From contig NZ_JPWI01000008.1 in the NCBI RefSeq assembly GCF_003326795.1, forward strand, positions 161,622 to 225,621: a stretch of DNA of 64,000 nucleotides. Reading direction: 5' to 3'. Below the pieces are notes generated by a model. The model did not search any database. It saw only the letters and a program-made list of their open reading frames with translations, and was not told the DNA's origin. Source of the DNA: Thalassospira profundimaris (GTDB lineage Bacteria > Pseudomonadota > Alphaproteobacteria > Rhodospirillales > Thalassospiraceae). Position numbers and translations under genes: made by a program. Below, piece by piece: positions 1-8,035 of this stretch; the first letter of the stretch is position 1, and every line of letters begins with the position of its first letter.

Positions 1-777
1 ATCAGACTTGATACCCGATACGCCCTGGAACTGTGCGCTGATGCCAAGCTTTTCCATCTGCGAACGCACGCGGACGCCAAGCGGAACCAGACCACCGAAA
101 TAGATGACATCCGGGTTCAGCTGTTTGGCTTTGGTCAGCTCGGCAGTGAAGTCCTGCTGGTCAGCCGGAACACCGAAATCAGCAAGGATTTCGCCGCCAT
201 TCTGGGTCAGATACTCGGAGAAGTATTTGTTGTGGCCTTTGCCGTAATCGGTCGTGTCGTGAATGATGACCCAGGTTTTATAACCCTGTTCAGCCATGAA
301 CTTTGCTGCGACATCGTTCTGGTTGATCATCGTGCCGTTCACGCGATGGATTTCTTTGTAATCGTTGCCATAGGTGACATCGGGAAGAACAGCACCCCAC
401 ACCGACATCGGCAGGTTGAATTTGTGATAGATGTCAACAGCGCCCATCGCCACAGCCGAGCAATAGTGGCCAACAAGGCCGATAATCGATCTGTCAGCGG
501 CAACTTTGGTTGCAACCTGAACGCCGACGTTCGGTTTGCATTCGGAATCCATCGCAACTAGTTCATATTCGTACTTGGCATCCGGGTCTGCGTTACGGAG
601 CTGAACAGCAAGCTCTGCCGAGTTACGACCGCCAACACCGATTGCCGATACGCCACCGGTCAGCGGGCCAATGAAGGCAACTTTTACTTTGTCTTTTGCA
701 TCGGCGATGCCGGCACCAACCGTCAGTGCCATCGTCAGTGCAATCGCAGAAACGGTCGATTTGCGTAGAATGTTCAT
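1..777 (-). CDS. Branched-chain amino acid ABC transporter substrate-binding protein (LivJ type), 3' end cut by window
   Basis: The first 259 codons are present and the gene runs off the left edge. The protein starts with a secretion signal (MNILRKSTVSAIALTMALTV, cleavage probably near GIADA). It continues with VKVAFIGPLTGGVSAIGVGGRN, the usual opening of type 1 periplasmic-binding proteins for leucine/isoleucine/valine or amides. Further typical blocks are VGHYCSAVAMGA and WVIIHDTTDYGKGH. It would capture ligand in the periplasm for a Liv-type ABC importer whose other subunits lie outside the window. The start at 777 follows a purine-rich stretch (gggggc). The actual ligand cannot be read from sequence. 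Confidence 0.9.
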   Translation of the reverse strand, partial: MNILRKSTVSAIALTMALTVGAGIADAKDKVKVAFIGPLTGGVSAIGVGGRNSAELAVQLRNADPDAKYEYELVAMDSECKPNVGVQVATKVAADRSIIGLVGHYCSAVAMGAVDIYHKFNLPMSVWGAVLPDVTYGNDYKEIHRVNGTMINQNDVAAKFMAEQGYKTWVIIHDTTDYGKGHNKYFSEYLTQNGGEILADFGVPADQQDFTAELTKAKQLNPDVIYFGGLVPLGVRVRSQMEKLGISAQFQGVSGIKSD

Positions 778-960
778 CAAGATAAGCCCCCTGTTGGCTT
801 TTTGGAAAACAACTCATACGGAGCCGAATTCGGACTCCGGAGGTTTCGCCAGCCATATCGATGCGAGATTTATGTTCCTTCCCGAACCTGGGTCTTATGA
901 CCCGGCCACCTTGTGTACGGTGGAATTCCGACTTAGCCAGCAGAGGCATACTGACCAAGT

Positions 961-997
961 CTTTCTTATTGGTCAAGTGACTTGACCAATAAGAAAG
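961..997. promoter_or_regulatory. Perfect 37-bp palindrome, candidate operator
   Basis: Two 18-bp arms (ctttcttattggtcaagt and its exact reverse complement) flank one central g at 979. A further half-site-like tgaccaag lies just to the left, at 952-959. It lies between the XRE-cupin regulator and the livJ-like gene it probably controls. No T-run follows on the minus strand, so an operator is more likely than a terminator. That the XRE-cupin protein binds it is inference. Confidence 0.6.
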
Positions 998-1020
998 TAG
1001 TTTTACTTAGAGCATGAAAA

Positions 1021-1584
1021 CTAGAAGGTTGGCGGTGTGTTCACCCACAAAACCCTGGTTTCCTTATCGGTCGGATTGCGATAGCCGTGCGGCATTCGTG
1101 ACGGGAAAAAGAATGAGTCGCCTGGCATCAGGTGATATTCGACACCATCGACATTCAGATCGAGCTCCCCTTCAAGCACATAACCAAGTTCTTCGCCTTC
1201 ATGGACGATGGTGCCCGAACTGCCGCCACCGGCACGGACAATATGGATCGCGCCAAACAGCAAATGACCGGCGGATGGGGAAACCAGTGTTTCAAGGCCG
1301 ACACCTTCGCCGGGGCGAATGTTACTGGTATGAAGAACTTGTCGTGTTCCAGCGCGCGACACAATGCTGTCGTTGCTTTCGCTAAACAGGTTGCTGATCG
1401 ATGTTTCAAGGACAGCGACAATCCTGTGTAGAAGCTGGAGTGATGGTTTGACCCTGTCATTTTCCAGTTTGGACAGAAAGCCTTCCGAGCATTCTACCTG
1501 ATCGGCGAGATCGCAAAGTCGCATGCCTTTGATCTTGCGTGCATGGCGCAGTTTCGTGCCAATCGAGAATGTAGGATCACTCAT
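1021..1584 (-). CDS. XRE-cupin transcriptional regulator
   Basis: A 187-residue protein. Residues about 8-65 form an XRE helix-turn-helix (GTKLRHARKIKGMRLCDLA, then SEGFLSKLENDRVKPSL). Residues about 105-185 form a cupin domain with HEGEELGYVLEGELDL and PGDSFFFPSRMPHGYRN, which keep the cupin His/Glu ligands. Proteins of this design (PuuR, SutR relatives) sense small nitrogen or sulfur metabolites and control adjacent transport or catabolic genes. The next gene on the same strand is a LivJ-type binding protein, separated by a leader containing a perfect palindrome. Control of that gene is likely but inferred. Confidence 0.9.
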   Translation of the reverse strand: MSDPTFSIGTKLRHARKIKGMRLCDLADQVECSEGFLSKLENDRVKPSLQLLHRIVAVLETSISNLFSESNDSIVSRAGTRQVLHTSNIRPGEGVGLETLVSPSAGHLLFGAIHIVRAGGGSSGTIVHEGEELGYVLEGELDLNVDGVEYHLMPGDSFFFPSRMPHGYRNPTDKETRVLWVNTPPTF

Positions 1585-1888
1585 TTTTAAATTCCGGTCG
1601 TTTTTATATCGTACTGGCTCGCCAGAAATGAATTATTTCCGGGAAACGATCTGTTTTAAAATTTGAACTGTATGTCGCTAATCATGAGCGCGATTTGGAT
1701 CATTGCGCAAGGCTTCTGACGAGAAATTGTTTCTTGTCGTCTGTTCTTTCTGCCAGCTGGTGCGCTGTTTACCCCGCGAAATCAGTTATCTGACTGCGCG
1801 GAGTTGCCGGGGGTAGTGCAACTTTTGCAAGAAATCCCGTTGTTTCGCGTTTGACAGGCAGATTGCCGAGGTTCGATCCTGTCACCAA
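1585..1888. other. Gene-free interval between greB and the XRE-cupin gene
   Basis: About 300 bases with no supported gene. It must carry the promoter of the XRE-cupin gene, but I see no clear -35/-10 pair. A small inverted repeat (gacagg...cctgtc, 1853-1884) follows the greB stop without a T-run. A tRNA-like ggttcgatcc...cacca string in it does not fold as a T arm. Confidence 0.4.
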
Positions 1889-2368
1889 CTAGCCCGGGTA
1901 GCTGATTTCAAGGACTTCGAGTTCGTCCTCGCCCGCCGGGGTGCGGAAGGTGACAACATCGCCGACCGTGGCCTTCATCAATGCGCGCGCGACCGGGGAA
2001 ATCCAGCTGATCTTGCCATTGAGGCTGTCGGCCTCGTCCTCGCCGACGATGCGGATGGTTTTTTCCTCGTCGCGGGAATTTACATAGGTGACAGTGGCCC
2101 CAAAGAAGATGCGCGAATGATCGGGCTGTTCTTCGGGGCGGACAACAACGGCATCCTCGATCCGCTTGCGCAGATATCTTACGCGACGGTCAATCTCGCG
2201 CAGGCGTCGTTTGCCATAGATGTAATCGCCATTTTCCGAACGATCACCATTGCCCGCCGCCCAATGCACAACGGCAACCACTTCGGGGCGTTCCTTTTTC
2301 CAAAGGTGATCAAGTTCGGCGCGCAGCGTCGCAAGACCCTCGGGCGTGATGTAAATCGGTCTGTCCAT
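1889..2368 (-). CDS. greB: Transcription elongation factor GreB
   Basis: 159 residues, the usual GreA/GreB length. The N-terminal coiled coil carries the GreB-style tip AAGNGDRSENGDYIYGKRR, whose acidic residues reach into the RNA polymerase secondary channel and stimulate cleavage of backtracked RNA. The C-terminal half is the FKBP-like domain (GDVVTFRTPAGEDELEVLEI). The ENGDYIYGKRRLREIDRR stretch is diagnostic of GreB rather than GreA. It appears monocistronic. Confidence 0.92.
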   Translation of the reverse strand: MDRPIYITPEGLATLRAELDHLWKKERPEVVAVVHWAAGNGDRSENGDYIYGKRRLREIDRRVRYLRKRIEDAVVVRPEEQPDHSRIFFGATVTYVNSRDEEKTIRIVGEDEADSLNGKISWISPVARALMKATVGDVVTFRTPAGEDELEVLEISYPG

Positions 2369-2459
2369 GCGCGGGTTTTAACCCAACTTGCTCTCTTCGG
2401 AAAGATGCAATCAAACCCCGGCAAATCAGGCCGGGCAATTGATGGACGATCGCAATGAC

Positions 2460-3071
2460 CTAAAGACTTTGGCGGTAACGGGCTTCCATTTCCGATTGCG
2501 TTTCGTTGGGGCCTTCGCTGTTCATCTGGTCTTTAAGCATCTGTCCCATGGTGGGAAGTTCGGCACGGTCAATGCGGGCATCGGCTGACCAAAGTTCGGA
2601 GCGCATGAACGCCTTGGCACAATGCAAAAAGGCACAGGTGACGGTGATGGCAAGGACCGAACGCGGAGCTGTATCGCGTTCGGTAAATTCGGCGCAGAAG
2701 TCAGGGTCGGTGACGATCTTGATCGTCCCGCGAATGCGCAAGGTTTCATTGACGCCGGGGATCATGAAAAGCAGTGCAACCTGCGGGTTTTGGGCAAGGT
2801 TTCCCAGATTGTCCAACCGGTTGTTGCCGGGGCGATCGGGCAGGACCAGCGTATTATCATCTTTGACATGGACAAAGCCCGGCAATCCGCCGCGTGGACT
2901 AAGATCAGGTTCGGCACTGGGTGTCGCGGTTGACAGGATGCAAAACGGCGACAGGGAAATGAACTTCTTGCAGTGGATGTCAAGCTTTTGAAGTTCTTTG
3001 GCCTTGGCCCGTGCTCCGACTTCGGGATAGTGCGCCAGGATTTCAGAACGGGGCGTGTCCGGTGACGACAT
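2460..3071 (-). CDS. Pyridoxamine 5'-phosphate oxidase family FMN protein (MSMEG_1061-like)
   Basis: 203 residues from the start chosen at 3071 (MSSPDTPRSEIL), which has a good ribosome site (aaggaag, 6 nt upstream). A longer in-frame start at 3116 lacks one. The split-barrel core contains FCILSTATPSAEPDLSPRGG and VLPDRPGNNRLDNLGNL, the pattern of the MSMEG_1061 family of FMN-binding oxidoreductases. Such proteins bind flavin and probably reduce small molecules; the substrate is unknown. It stands alone between greB and the MFS gene. Confidence 0.85.
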   Translation of the reverse strand: MSSPDTPRSEILAHYPEVGARAKAKELQKLDIHCKKFISLSPFCILSTATPSAEPDLSPRGGLPGFVHVKDDNTLVLPDRPGNNRLDNLGNLAQNPQVALLFMIPGVNETLRIRGTIKIVTDPDFCAEFTERDTAPRSVLAITVTCAFLHCAKAFMRSELWSADARIDRAELPTMGQMLKDQMNSEGPNETQSEMEARYRQSL

Positions 3072-3213
3072 CGTTGCTTCCTTTTTGCTTTTCAGATCGC
3101 AGAAAACCGGTTGCAACAGTGCCTAGCCAAAGCCACCCTGACAACAGACCAACCCTGAATTCATCCAGTAAAAGGTGAAAATATTTTGCCGGTGAGCAAT
3201 GCAATGAACGCAT

Positions 3214-3246
3214 AAAAAAGCAGCGACAAGAATGCCTTGTCGCTGC
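3214..3246 (-). terminator. Rho-independent terminator of the MFS gene
   Basis: An 11-bp perfect stem (gcagcgacaag / cttgtcgctgc) with loop aatgc. A six-T run follows on the minus strand. It lies 32 bases beyond the stop of the MFS transporter. Confidence 0.85.
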
Positions 3247-3278
3247 CCGTCAAAATCGTGATTGTTCGGAATGCCCGA

Positions 3279-4556
3279 TCAGGCCGCCTTGGCCGTGCGC
3301 AGTTCCTTGTCATCAATGGGCATATGGACAAGGGCCGCAAAGATGCCAAGCCCGACTGAGGTCCACCAGACGGCATCGAAATTGCCGGTCAGGTCATAGA
3401 CAATCCCGCCCATCCATGCGCCAAAGAACGCACCAACTTGATGGGACAGCATGACAATGCCAAACAGGGTGGCCATGTAGCGCGGCCCAAATACCTGTGC
3501 GATCAGGCCACTGGTCAGCGGGACGGTCGACAGCCAAAGGGCGCCCATCGATGCCGAAAACAGCAAGATGGTTTCCGATGTCTTTGGCGAGAAGATAAAG
3601 ACAATAATGACCAGCGCCCGCATCCCGTAGATGAAGGACAGACCATTCTTCTTGCGCCACTTGCCGCCAGCCCAGCCCGCCGTCAGCGTGCCAAAGATGT
3701 TAAACAGGCCAACCAGTGCCAGACCCTCGGCCGCCACCGAACGCGGCAGGCCGCAAAGCTCGGTAAAGGTCGGAAGGTGGGTGGCAATCACGGCAATGTG
3801 GAAACCGCAGACAAAGAACCCTGCATTCAAAAGCAGGAAGCCGCGATGTTTGCGTGCCTCGTGAAAGGCTGCGGCAAGGCCCTGTGGACCCAGATCGGGG
3901 GTGGCGGTCGGGCTGTTGCCCTCGGCCTTGCCAGTCAGGGCAAAGGCAGCAGGCACAATCAGCATCGAAATGGCGGCAAGAATGCCAAGGGTCGCGACAT
4001 AGCCAAGCGATCCGTTAAGGGCCTGTGCGGTCGGGGCCATGACAAACTGACCAACCGAACCGCCCGCCGATGCAAGACCAAGGGCAAAGCTGCGGCGTTC
4101 GGGGCTGAAAACACGGCTGATTGCGGCCAGAATAACCGGGAAGCTGGTCGCACCGACACCTGTGCCAATCAGGAAGCCAGCCGTCAGGTGCAACTCGCCG
4201 GGGGTTGATGATGTGCCCATCATGTAAAGGCCAAGACCATACAGGATGGAGCCACCGATCAGGGTCCGGGTGGTGCCAAACCGGTCGGCAAGCGCACCGG
4301 CGATCGGGGCAGATATCCCCCACATCAGGTTCTGAATGGCAAAGGCAAGACCAAAGGTCGCTGCCGTCCAGCCGGTATCATTGAGCATGTCGGGAATAAA
4401 CAGGCCAAGTGACTGACGCACACCAAGGTTCAGCGACAGGACAAGGCAACCGCAAAGCAGAACCAGCCAGGGGAACCATTTGGTTGCCCGCAACAACGCC
4501 AGACGCGTCGGGCTGGGGGTGCCGGATGAGCTGCCGGCATTTTGGGTGGGGCTCAT
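3279..4556 (-). CDS. Major facilitator superfamily transporter
   Basis: 425 residues with about 12 hydrophobic segments. The N-terminal half has GLFIPDMLNDTGWTAATFGLAFAIQNL and GALADRFGTTRTLIGG, the MFS loop 2-3 motif. The overall pattern resembles the oxalate/formate-antiporter and monocarboxylate type of MFS permease. The start at 4556 has a strong ggagg site. A LysR regulator lies 79 bp upstream on the same strand and may control it. Substrate unknown. Confidence 0.88.
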   Translation of the reverse strand: MSPTQNAGSSSGTPSPTRLALLRATKWFPWLVLLCGCLVLSLNLGVRQSLGLFIPDMLNDTGWTAATFGLAFAIQNLMWGISAPIAGALADRFGTTRTLIGGSILYGLGLYMMGTSSTPGELHLTAGFLIGTGVGATSFPVILAAISRVFSPERRSFALGLASAGGSVGQFVMAPTAQALNGSLGYVATLGILAAISMLIVPAAFALTGKAEGNSPTATPDLGPQGLAAAFHEARKHRGFLLLNAGFFVCGFHIAVIATHLPTFTELCGLPRSVAAEGLALVGLFNIFGTLTAGWAGGKWRKKNGLSFIYGMRALVIIVFIFSPKTSETILLFSASMGALWLSTVPLTSGLIAQVFGPRYMATLFGIVMLSHQVGAFFGAWMGGIVYDLTGNFDAVWWTSVGLGIFAALVHMPIDDKELRTAKAA

Positions 4557-4635
4557 GAATGTTCCTCCGCAAGGGGAATGAGTATGTTGGTGGCGATAGT
4601 GGGCGCATTGCGGTCATGCGTCCAATTCATTCGAA

Positions 4636-5586
4636 TTATGATGCTGATAACATTTGCGCATGATCGGGGTTTGACATTTCGCCAGCCCGGATCACGATAT
4701 CTCCGATTTTATCAATGATATCATTAAGATCACCGCTTGAGGTGCGCCGGATCAGGGTGATGGCCATATCCCAGTTCATGCCGGGAATATCAAGGATCCG
4801 GATGCGATCGCTGGCCGGGCTATGCATGCAAAAGCGCCGTGCCATGATGCCATATCCGGCCCCGGCCGCGACCATTTCGATCTGCAATTCAAGGGCGGAG
4901 ACTTCAAGCACGGAATTGAATTCGACACCATTCTTGCGCGCCCAGGCATTGCCAAGGGCACGGAAAGTACAGCCTTCGGGCATCAGGACCATCGGATGTC
5001 TGGCAAGTTCGGTAATGCTTGTCGGGTGATGGCGGGCCGATTTCGGACCGATGGCAACAATATGATCATCCAGCAGCCTTTGAGGGACCAGACTTGCCGG
5101 AAGGTCGCGGGTCTGAATGCCGCCGACAATGCCATTGGGGCCATCAAGCGAAAGCATGGCATCAATCTCGCCACGTCGCAGAAGCGGTAGAAGTTCACTT
5201 GACCAGCCGCTTTTGATGGACAGCGATATATCGGGAAAGGATTGATGAAGTTCGCGCAGTTCCGGTGCGGTCAGAAGCGGTGCCGAACCATGACTGACGC
5301 CAAGCCGGAAGGGGCCCTGTCGTCTGGTATCGCCGGAAATGGCGTCGGTAAACCCGTCAAGGCGGCGCAAAAGATCTCGGGCCTCGGTAAGTGCGCGGTG
5401 ACCGGCAGGGGTTGGTTGCAACGGTTTGGTCGACCGGTCAAACAGCGATGTGCCAATACGGTCTTCAAGACGCTGAATGCGGCGTGTCACGGCGGGCTGT
5501 GTCAGGCCAAGCTTGTCGGCGGCACCGTGAAAGGATTGCGCATCTGCGACGGCAATCAGGGCTTCGAGTTCGCGGGTATCCATCAT
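4636..5586 (-). CDS. LysR family transcriptional regulator
   Basis: 316 residues. The winged HTH at about 3-62 (LEALIAVADAQSFHGAADKL, then TQPAVTRRIQRLEDRIGTSLFDR) is typical LysR. The rest is the effector-binding domain (LGVSHGSAPLLTAPELRELH). It is codirectional with and upstream of the MFS transporter, so local control of that gene is plausible. Two adjacent ATGs (5586, 5583) could both serve as start. Ligand unknown. Confidence 0.9.
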   Translation of the reverse strand: MMDTRELEALIAVADAQSFHGAADKLGLTQPAVTRRIQRLEDRIGTSLFDRSTKPLQPTPAGHRALTEARDLLRRLDGFTDAISGDTRRQGPFRLGVSHGSAPLLTAPELRELHQSFPDISLSIKSGWSSELLPLLRRGEIDAMLSLDGPNGIVGGIQTRDLPASLVPQRLLDDHIVAIGPKSARHHPTSITELARHPMVLMPEGCTFRALGNAWARKNGVEFNSVLEVSALELQIEMVAAGAGYGIMARRFCMHSPASDRIRILDIPGMNWDMAITLIRRTSSGDLNDIIDKIGDIVIRAGEMSNPDHAQMLSAS

Positions 5587-5691
5587 CCGTGTCCTGATCT
5601 GTCAGGGATCAGGACAGTGTCAGACATTTCAAGACGTCATGCAATGAATCTATTGGCACCGTATCATTGATGCGTTTTGCGCATGTCAAGG

Positions 5692-6861
5692 CTATGTGGC
5701 TGGGGTTTGGTTCGTCCCGATTGCACCGATCTTGGCCTTGTAGGCAGCAGCGGCGGCGGTATAGCCGCCTTCGCCCCCATCAAGGAAATGGAAATGCGCG
5801 TCATTGGTGATCGAGGGCACGATACAGGTCATGATCGCACTGCGTTGATGATGGGTGCCAAACAGGATGTCGCCGCGCTGTTCGGCCGCATGCAAATATT
5901 CCTCGATCTCTGCGCTGCGATCCGCGCTGCAATTCACCGTCATCCAGAGACCGTCACCGAACTTTCGAAAGTCGGTGTTATTGCCGGTGAAATCGCGATA
6001 GCGCTTGGGGTCAAAGTCGCCAAGCTTCCATCCGGTTTTCATCAGGACAAGCGCAATCAGCGAGATATAGAACGCCTTGAACCAGGCCTTGAAATATCCG
6101 CCTTCCTGATGTTCGGTGGCAATGGCTTCAAGTTTGAGCCCCGGCGGGGGAAAGGCAAAATCAGGCCCCTTGGCCGGGATCGGGCTGCTTTTGCGTGGAG
6201 CATCGTCAAGAAGTTCAAACAGATGTTTGACAACCGTATCAAATTTGGCGCGGTCATCGGTCGGCTGAACAATGATCGACAGGATGTGATCATCGCCTTT
6301 GGCCTTGATCGGCGACCAGCGGCACGAGAGCCCGGTCAGATCCGGACGCGTCCCGGCCGGGGCCGGGGCCACGATATTGTCGCCTGCCTTCATGCGATCT
6401 TCGGCCCATTTAAGGCCCCGACCACTGAACATGGCATAGGAAACCGGGTGCGAGACGGCATAGCGCGCAACCCGGATATCGCGTCCGGTGGCACGAATAT
6501 CGGAAATCCGGGCCAGCGCAACGCGCAGGTCAAAATCAAGGGTTTCGCGCGCCCAGGTGGCGGTCGCAGCCAGGGCCGCCCGCACATCCTCGATCCGGTC
6601 AGGCGGGCAGGCAAAGCTCGCGCCGTCACCGCCAAAGATAAAGGGATAATCGGAATGGCCCAATGCGTTGCTGACCGCACAGATCACGGATGCGCCAACC
6701 ATATTCACATCCTTGAACCGCCCGGCGGCAATCGCCCTGGTTGATCCGACGATATCGGATGTGCCTACCCACCAGTCGTCAGGCAGTCGATGATATACAT
6801 CGCCATCGAGTACTCTGGCGAAGTCGTCAAATACCGGAATATCAAGATACAGGTTGGTCAC
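5692..6861 (-). CDS. DUF3095 domain protein, nucleotidyl-cyclase-like
   Basis: 389 residues starting at a GTG with agtagg upstream. The N-terminal part contains GTSDIVGSTRAIAAGRF and FIFGGDGASFACPP, which match the two metal-binding Asp positions of class III nucleotidyl cyclase folds. DUF3095 proteins are full-length relatives of these cyclases with no established product. A C-terminal hydrophobic stretch (FYISLIALVLMKTGWKLG) may contact the membrane. Its neighbours are unrelated (LysR downstream, SlyX upstream). Calling it a cyclase is inference; the family name is secure. Confidence 0.8.
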   Translation of the reverse strand: MTNLYLDIPVFDDFARVLDGDVYHRLPDDWWVGTSDIVGSTRAIAAGRFKDVNMVGASVICAVSNALGHSDYPFIFGGDGASFACPPDRIEDVRAALAATATWARETLDFDLRVALARISDIRATGRDIRVARYAVSHPVSYAMFSGRGLKWAEDRMKAGDNIVAPAPAGTRPDLTGLSCRWSPIKAKGDDHILSIIVQPTDDRAKFDTVVKHLFELLDDAPRKSSPIPAKGPDFAFPPPGLKLEAIATEHQEGGYFKAWFKAFYISLIALVLMKTGWKLGDFDPKRYRDFTGNNTDFRKFGDGLWMTVNCSADRSAEIEEYLHAAEQRGDILFGTHHQRSAIMTCIVPSITNDAHFHFLDGGEGGYTAAAAAYKAKIGAIGTNQTPAT

Positions 6862-6916
6862 GTCCTACTCGCAATCTGGTGCTGGTGCCGCAGGTCTTTA
6901 CGGGTCTTTCAGACGA

Positions 6917-7135
6917 TCAGTAGTGCGGAGGCGGAGCATCGTCTTCTGGTGCTGTACGCAGAAAATCGATCATCCGTTTAATATCAGCAGACATTAATTT
7001 ATTCTGGCGTTCCAGAAGATCAATACGATCCCACTGGGATTTGATCATGTCTGAAAGGTCGCTTACCACGGAATCCATGTGTGCGAGCTGGGTTTCAAGT
7101 TCAGTGATGCGGGTTTCCGTGTCTTCGTTATGCAT
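6917..7135 (-). CDS. slyX: SlyX family protein
   Basis: 72 residues from the ATG at 7135 (MHNEDTETRITELETQLAHM). It is almost entirely a coiled coil (LETQLAHMDSVVSDLSDMI, then RIDLLERQNKLMSADIKRM) and ends in PPHY, the conserved SlyX tail. Its role is unknown in the family. A longer reading from 7192 adds a segment unlike SlyX, so I prefer the shorter form. Confidence 0.85.
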   Translation of the reverse strand: MHNEDTETRITELETQLAHMDSVVSDLSDMIKSQWDRIDLLERQNKLMSADIKRMIDFLRTAPEDDAPPPHY

Positions 7136-7219
7136 GCTGGTATCTTCTGGATTTGGGGGCCACCGTGTGGCAGGACTAAAGACTGAATTCACCCGGACAC
7201 TAACATATTTAGCGGGCTT

Positions 7220-7756
7220 ATGACTGATTTATCGGTACTTGTTTTCGTCGTTATCATTCTGGGTCTGATTGCGGCTTATGCCGTTTGGCTGCGTTCGGTT
7301 CCCATGCCGACATTGTCCGCGGCGGCTGATGAAATCATTGCCTATATCCCGGCTGACGTCACAACCGTCACCGATTTCGGATCGGGGTGGGGGGATTTGA
7401 CCTTTGCCATTGCCCGTGCGCGTCCCGGGATCAGTGTAACCGGGATCGAACTGTCCCCGGTGCCCTATGCGATCAGCCGGATGCGGGCGGTCTTGGCTGC
7501 CAAGCCGAACCTGACGCTGATCCGGGGGGACTTTCGCAAGCTTGACCGTGATCCGGGCGATGTTGTGATCTGTTTTCTGGATCCGCGCGTCATGGCCGAT
7601 GTCGGCGATGTCCTGTCAGAACGGATGCGCGATGGCGCGATTGTCATTTCACGCGCCTTTTCCATTCCCGGCTGGCAGGCCTTTGGCGAAGTGCCGATGA
7701 AATCCGGTCCGGACCGGTTGTATCTATACCGGTTTGGAAAGCACAAGCCAGGCTGA
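7220..7756 (+). CDS. Membrane-anchored class I SAM-dependent methyltransferase
   Basis: 178 residues. Residues about 4-25 (LSVLVFVVIILGLIAAYAVWL) form a single membrane segment. The catalytic domain has the SAM motif VTDFGSGWGDLTFAIARARP, then GIELSPVPYAISRMRA and a motif II-like VVICFLDPRVM. The small size and N-terminal anchor resemble a widespread group of short membrane-bound methyltransferases with unknown substrate. It is divergent from slyX and convergent with the zinc-ribbon gene. Confidence 0.8.
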   Translation: MTDLSVLVFVVIILGLIAAYAVWLRSVPMPTLSAAADEIIAYIPADVTTVTDFGSGWGDLTFAIARARPGISVTGIELSPVPYAISRMRAVLAAKPNLTLIRGDFRKLDRDPGDVVICFLDPRVMADVGDVLSERMRDGAIVISRAFSIPGWQAFGEVPMKSGPDRLYLYRFGKHKPG

Positions 7757-7759
7757 TCG

Positions 7760-8035
7760 TTAGGGGATTTCCGCCTGGTCCGCCTTCGTGGTGCCATTGC
7801 CGCCACAACAGGAAGCATTCTTGCCATCAAGCTGAACCGGCGGGCAGGGGACCGTGCCGTAAGAACAAAATACACAGCAATCCCCGGCAAGCGGGCGCAG
7901 TACCGCCCCGCATCCCTTACAGTCATAAAAATACTGGCAGGCATCGGTTGGCATGGTTTCGGTTTCGACATGGCCACATTCCGGGCATGTCAGAACCGAT
8001 GTCAGTTCGACATCTTGCTGGTCAGTCTTCTTCAT
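7760..8035 (-). CDS. Small cysteine-rich protein, GDCCVFCSYG family
   Basis: 91 residues with ten cysteines. A zinc ribbon at the N-terminus (CPECGH...CKGCGA) is followed by GDCCVFCSYGTVPCPPVQ, a block that recurs in small proteins of many Gram-negatives and is of unknown role. Its start overlaps the stop of the upstream oxidoreductase by 14 bases, so the two are probably cotranscribed. It probably binds metal. I do not know a function. Confidence 0.75.
   Translation of the reverse strand: MKKTDQQDVELTSVLTCPECGHVETETMPTDACQYFYDCKGCGAVLRPLAGDCCVFCSYGTVPCPPVQLDGKNASCCGGNGTTKADQAEIP

Noticed and set aside
1870..1889. tRNA-like 3' end (ggttcgatcc...cacca) after greB
   Set aside because: The bases around ttcgatc do not pair as a T arm and no acceptor, D or anticodon arm lies upstream.
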